A stretch of 7,272 bases of DNA, taken from the NCBI GenBank assembly GCA_016206725.1, contig JACQRA010000031.1, positions 1 through 7,272 of the forward strand, in the 5' to 3' direction. The position numbers were made by a program, and so were the translations under genes. Source of the DNA: Candidatus Omnitrophota bacterium (lineage in GTDB: Bacteria > Omnitrophota > Gorgyraeia > Aquiviventales > Aquiviventaceae). Below the pieces are notes generated by a model. That model was not told the DNA's origin, searched no databases, and saw nothing but the letters and a program-made list of their open reading frames with translations. Every line of letters begins with the position of its first letter. The first letter of the stretch is position 1. This document shows, piece by piece, positions 4,628 to 7,272 of this stretch.

Positions 4628-6528
4628 CGTCGCCTTCGGCTATACAGCCACCACTCAACCAGCAGGATGATGAAGAGCAATCGGATCAACCAATGGGCCA
4701 ATGGATGCTGCACGCGACCCTCGCTTTCCGGTGAGCGAGCTGATCCTGATTCCGCTGACCATGTCGAAACACGCTTCATGGTATTGGACTCGACCGGATT
4801 GACGAAATTGACCACCTCGTCAACGACGTGTCTTCCTTGCTCAAACCGATAGCGCCCTGCGCGATCGACCGCGTCGTAGCGCAACACGCCGCCGGCATGA
4901 TCCCGCAGCTCCAGCCGACCATCCGGCCGTTGGATCCGAACCGCACCGGCCTCAAACGATCCCACGGAGAGAGGCTCTCCGGTCACGGTGAACCCTCGAG
5001 AGGCTGACAACCATCGAAGACTATTGAAGAATACCAGCGTGATGGGCACCGAGTTGGGTGTCTCGGTGGGATCGAATAAGAGGGTCACTCGACGGGGGCC
5101 TAGGAGGCCGGAGGCCAACACCAAGGGAATCTTGCGGCCCTCCACCACTCCCCACAAGACCGGTTCTCCTCCTTCGGTGAAGGGTTGGAAGGGGAGCGAC
5201 ACCGCGACAGGCCCCAACGGCTCGATATAGGAGGTGAGCGGGTGCGCCGTCTCGATGAGCCAATGCGTCAGAAGAATCTGTGGTGACGCGGAAGACCCCG
5301 ACCCGACCGCCGGGGCGGGCCGTCGAGCGAGGAGAAGCGATGGAGAAGACCACTGTGTTGCGAGCGGGGCGTGATCGGTGATGAGGATGGTATCGGAAGA
5401 CACGGGTGATTGAGTGATTAAGTGATTAGGTGATTGAGCGCTGGGGTCGAGCACAGACCAGGTGATGCGGGGGCAGGCCTCGAGCCACCGACCAATCGTC
5501 TGGATGACTGACGGATCGCGAGAGGCCACGGCGACCGGGATGCGTTGACGAGCCCCAACCGGCACGACGAATTGATTATCGAGCGCCAACGCATCACGCG
5601 AGGCTTCCACGCGAACCGTCACCAAACCTTCCGAGAGCGCGGGGAGGGAGAACGGGACCGTCTGCTGTTGCTGTGGCTCCAACGTCACGGACTGGACGGC
5701 GTCGTGGTGATGTGGCGCGCGCGCCACGACGCGAACCGCCTGGGTCTTGTCGGAGAAGTTCTGGACCATGACGAGCACGCGTGTGGTCGGCTGCTCAGCG
5801 CCTGAGGCGCGCGTTTCTACCGGCCCCGACTCCTGGTGCAGTTCGCTGGTCGGGGCAGGCAGGCATAAGGGATCGGAGAGATCCGCCCCGACAATCGCCA
5901 CGTTCGGAAGATCGCGACCGAATGACTGTACCTCAACCGAGGGCTGTGATGGAGAAGGCGCCGGCTCATCCGTCAAGATGAGAATCGCATCCGGCTCATC
6001 GTTCACCAAAGCCCGTCCAATCCGACCCGCAAGGGCAAGCGTACCGCCCACATCTGACGGTTCCAGTGCGGCAACAAGCTGTTGGAGTTGGACGGTATCG
6101 GCGGTGGGTTGCATCGTCAGAGGCGTGGCAGGCGCTGAGGCGATGAGGAAGAACCGCTCAGACGCCGCCTTGCGCCCGATTCGGTTCATCAATTCTTGTT
6201 TGGCCCGTTGAAACGGTGAGGGACCGCTAAGGCTGGCGGTCATGCTGGCTGAGGTATCGATGATCGCCAATGTCGTCCGCGCGCGATGACCCATCCACAC
6301 GGGTTCACTCAGCGCGAAGGCGGTTAACGCCAAACACGCCAGTTGAAGCCAGAACAACCAGTTGACGATGAGGCGGGTTCGATGGGTCGAGGTTCTTCGC
6401 AGGAGGTGCTCAAAAGGCGCCAGGCTGGCGATGCGAATCTGCCGGCGGGACGCCGCGTAACGCCAGAGCCAGATGAGCACCGGAATGCTGCCCAGCCAGA
6501 CGAGGGCCAACGGCGATAGGAAGGTCAT
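4624..6528 (-). CDS. BatA-like membrane protein with one vWA domain
   Basis: The 634 aa product starts with the double-span N-terminal domain of the BatA/aerotolerance family: MTFLSPLALVWLGSIPVLIW (span about 3-22), a basic linker, and a second span at about 53-73 ending in LSEP. A vWA domain follows (about 85-215) with MIDAS residues D91-T-S93-A-S95, Thr163 (VGGT) and Asp187 (ILILTD), so metal binding looks intact. Residues about 245-330 look like a beta-sandwich (TRVLVMVQNFSDKTQAVRVV). The C-terminus has a third span at about 608-628 followed by a run of four Arg. It is much longer than the roughly 330 aa of classical BatA, so the name is given only as a family resemblance. It begins 3 bp after the DUF58 stop and ends in an ATGA overlap. 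Residues 364-375 (QSPNHLITQSP region) come from an 8 bp tandem repeat and are probably a flexible insertion. Confidence 0.88.
   Translation of the reverse strand: MTFLSPLALVWLGSIPVLIWLWRYAASRRQIRIASLAPFEHLLRRTSTHRTRLIVNWLFWLQLACLALTAFALSEPVWMGHRARTTLAIIDTSASMTASLSGPSPFQRAKQELMNRIGRKAASERFFLIASAPATPLTMQPTADTVQLQQLVAALEPSDVGGTLALAGRIGRALVNDEPDAILILTDEPAPSPSQPSVEVQSFGRDLPNVAIVGADLSDPLCLPAPTSELHQESGPVETRASGAEQPTTRVLVMVQNFSDKTQAVRVVARAPHHHDAVQSVTLEPQQQQTVPFSLPALSEGLVTVRVEASRDALALDNQFVVPVGARQRIPVAVASRDPSVIQTIGRWLEACPRITWSVLDPSAQSPNHLITQSPVSSDTILITDHAPLATQWSSPSLLLARRPAPAVGSGSSASPQILLTHWLIETAHPLTSYIEPLGPVAVSLPFQPFTEGGEPVLWGVVEGRKIPLVLASGLLGPRRVTLLFDPTETPNSVPITLVFFNSLRWLSASRGFTVTGEPLSVGSFEAGAVRIQRPDGRLELRDHAGGVLRYDAVDRAGRYRFEQGRHVVDEVVNFVNPVESNTMKRVSTWSAESGSARSPESEGRVQHPLAHWLIRLLFIILLVEWWLYSRRRR
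5406..5437. repeat. 8 bp tandem repeat (GTGATTRR, four units) inside the BatA-like gene
   Basis: On the plus strand four consecutive octamers GTGATTGA, GTGATTAA, GTGATTAG, GTGATTGA fill the interval exactly. The array is read on the minus strand as codons about 364-375 of the BatA-like protein and gives a Gln/Ser/Pro/Asn/His-rich segment between two folded regions. Its A/T content is far above its surroundings. The 8 bp unit is not a multiple of 3; four units total 32 bp, and the reading frame stays open on both sides. Confidence 0.9.
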
Positions 6529-6531
6529 GCC

Positions 6532-7272
6532 TTACTCAAGAAATCCGCGCGCGGTCAGGGTCTTCAACACGAAACGCTCGAGGGGTTCGTCGAGTCGATG
6601 CTGCACAAAGAGAATGCCGTGTCGCTTGCAGAAGCGATCCAGACGCTCATTATGCTCGCCGATCGCGCGGGCCAGCTCTTCCGGACGATAGTTCAGCTCA
6701 TGCGTCCGACCGGTTTCGCTGTCGACGACGACACCCCCCTGAAACAACCGTGCCGGCTGCAGCTCCTCAGGACTGAGAATTTGGATGACGCGAATCTCCA
6801 AGCGTTTCGTCATGAGCAGGTGCACCGCCCGGAACCACTCAGCCGGAGGCGCTAAGCAGTCGGAAATCAAGAGCAGCTGGCCACCCTGCATGTGGAGCGC
6901 GGGCATGGCCCGCCGCACCCACTCCGCGATGGCCACCGGCCCGCCCGGGGCCACGTCCCGCGCGGAGGTTTCGAGCCGGTCGAAGGCCGATCGACGCGCG
7001 CACCACGACGTGGCGGTCGGAACCCCCGGCCGCAGCCAACTCATGCGAACTTGATGACGAGAAGCCAACCCGATGTAGGCCAGGCACAAGCCGAGGCGCA
7101 CGGCTCGGAAGAATTTCTCCTCGGTCGGCAATCCCATGGAGGCAGAGGCATCCACCACGATCTCAACCGACAGTTCGATCTCTTCCTTGAAAAGCTTCAC
7201 GAAGAGCCGATCCAGCCGCGCGTAGAGATTCCAGTCAATGGAACGGATGTCGTCGCCCGGTGTGTACTGGGC
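6532..7272 (-). CDS. DUF58 family protein (vWA-like), 5' end outside window
   Basis: The visible C-terminal 246 residues enter from the right edge in an open frame. They begin with the DUF58 signature YTPGDDIRSIDWNLYAR followed by LFVKLFKEEIEL, the best-conserved part of the family. A GTG at 7200 lies inside this signature and is not the real start; the missing N-terminus should hold about 50 or more residues. A vWA-like domain follows with a MIDAS-type D-A-S-A-S-M (visible residues 41-46) and a later LLLISD strand. DUF58 genes normally sit next to a MoxR AAA+ ATPase gene and precede Bat-type vWA genes, as here. The stop lies 3 bp before the BatA-like start, so the two are surely co-transcribed. 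Its proposed role as a cytoplasmic partner of the ATPase/vWA membrane complex rests on family context. Confidence 0.93.
   Translation of the reverse strand, partial: AQYTPGDDIRSIDWNLYARLDRLFVKLFKEEIELSVEIVVDASASMGLPTEEKFFRAVRLGLCLAYIGLASRHQVRMSWLRPGVPTATSWCARRSAFDRLETSARDVAPGGPVAIAEWVRRAMPALHMQGGQLLLISDCLAPPAEWFRAVHLLMTKRLEIRVIQILSPEELQPARLFQGGVVVDSETGRTHELNYRPEELARAIGEHNERLDRFCKRHGILFVQHRLDEPLERFVLKTLTARGFLE

Overview
The window is GC-rich bacterial DNA in which every gene I can support lies on the minus strand. The envelope-oriented products (signal peptides, double-membrane-span BatA-type proteins) suggest a Gram-negative organism. GC content, the LexA type and the two kinds of short A/T-leaning tandem repeats fit a Nitrospira-like bacterium, but that is only a tentative guess.

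Reading in the direction of transcription (high to low coordinates), four genes form a tight unit: a DUF58 protein (cut by the right edge), a BatA-like membrane protein with one von Willebrand factor A (vWA) domain, a large membrane protein with two vWA domains around a class I glutamine-amidotransferase-like region, and an exported PDZ plus TPR-like protein. Junctions are a 3 bp gap, a 4 bp ATGA overlap and a 10 bp gap. This resembles the MoxR/DUF58/Bat operons, where a MoxR AAA+ ATPase works with metal-binding vWA proteins at the inner membrane; the ATPase gene would be expected just beyond the right edge. In the same direction follows lexA, the SOS repressor, with all self-cleavage residues present, either read through from the operon or started from a weak local promoter.

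Downstream of lexA is a 347 bp non-coding stretch (302-648) that I read as a complete regulated leader: an A/T-rich UP-like tract and sigma70-type promoter, a 5' hairpin, an atypical cyclic di-GMP-I (GEMM) riboswitch aptamer, a 23 bp near-perfect palindrome, an intrinsic terminator and a strong Shine-Dalgarno. It precedes a gene for a secreted acidic Ala/Glu-rich protein that turns Gly-rich and runs off the left edge. That gene is therefore probably controlled by the second messenger c-di-GMP through transcription termination.

The most interesting item is the riboswitch leader. The P2 region carries two copies of GGCGGGG-(A/T)CGC, as if about 36 nt had been duplicated or inserted, and the aptamer core is complementary to the left arm of the terminator. 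Two in-frame short tandem repeats (7 bp and 8 bp units) inside coding sequences of the vWA operon are also notable.
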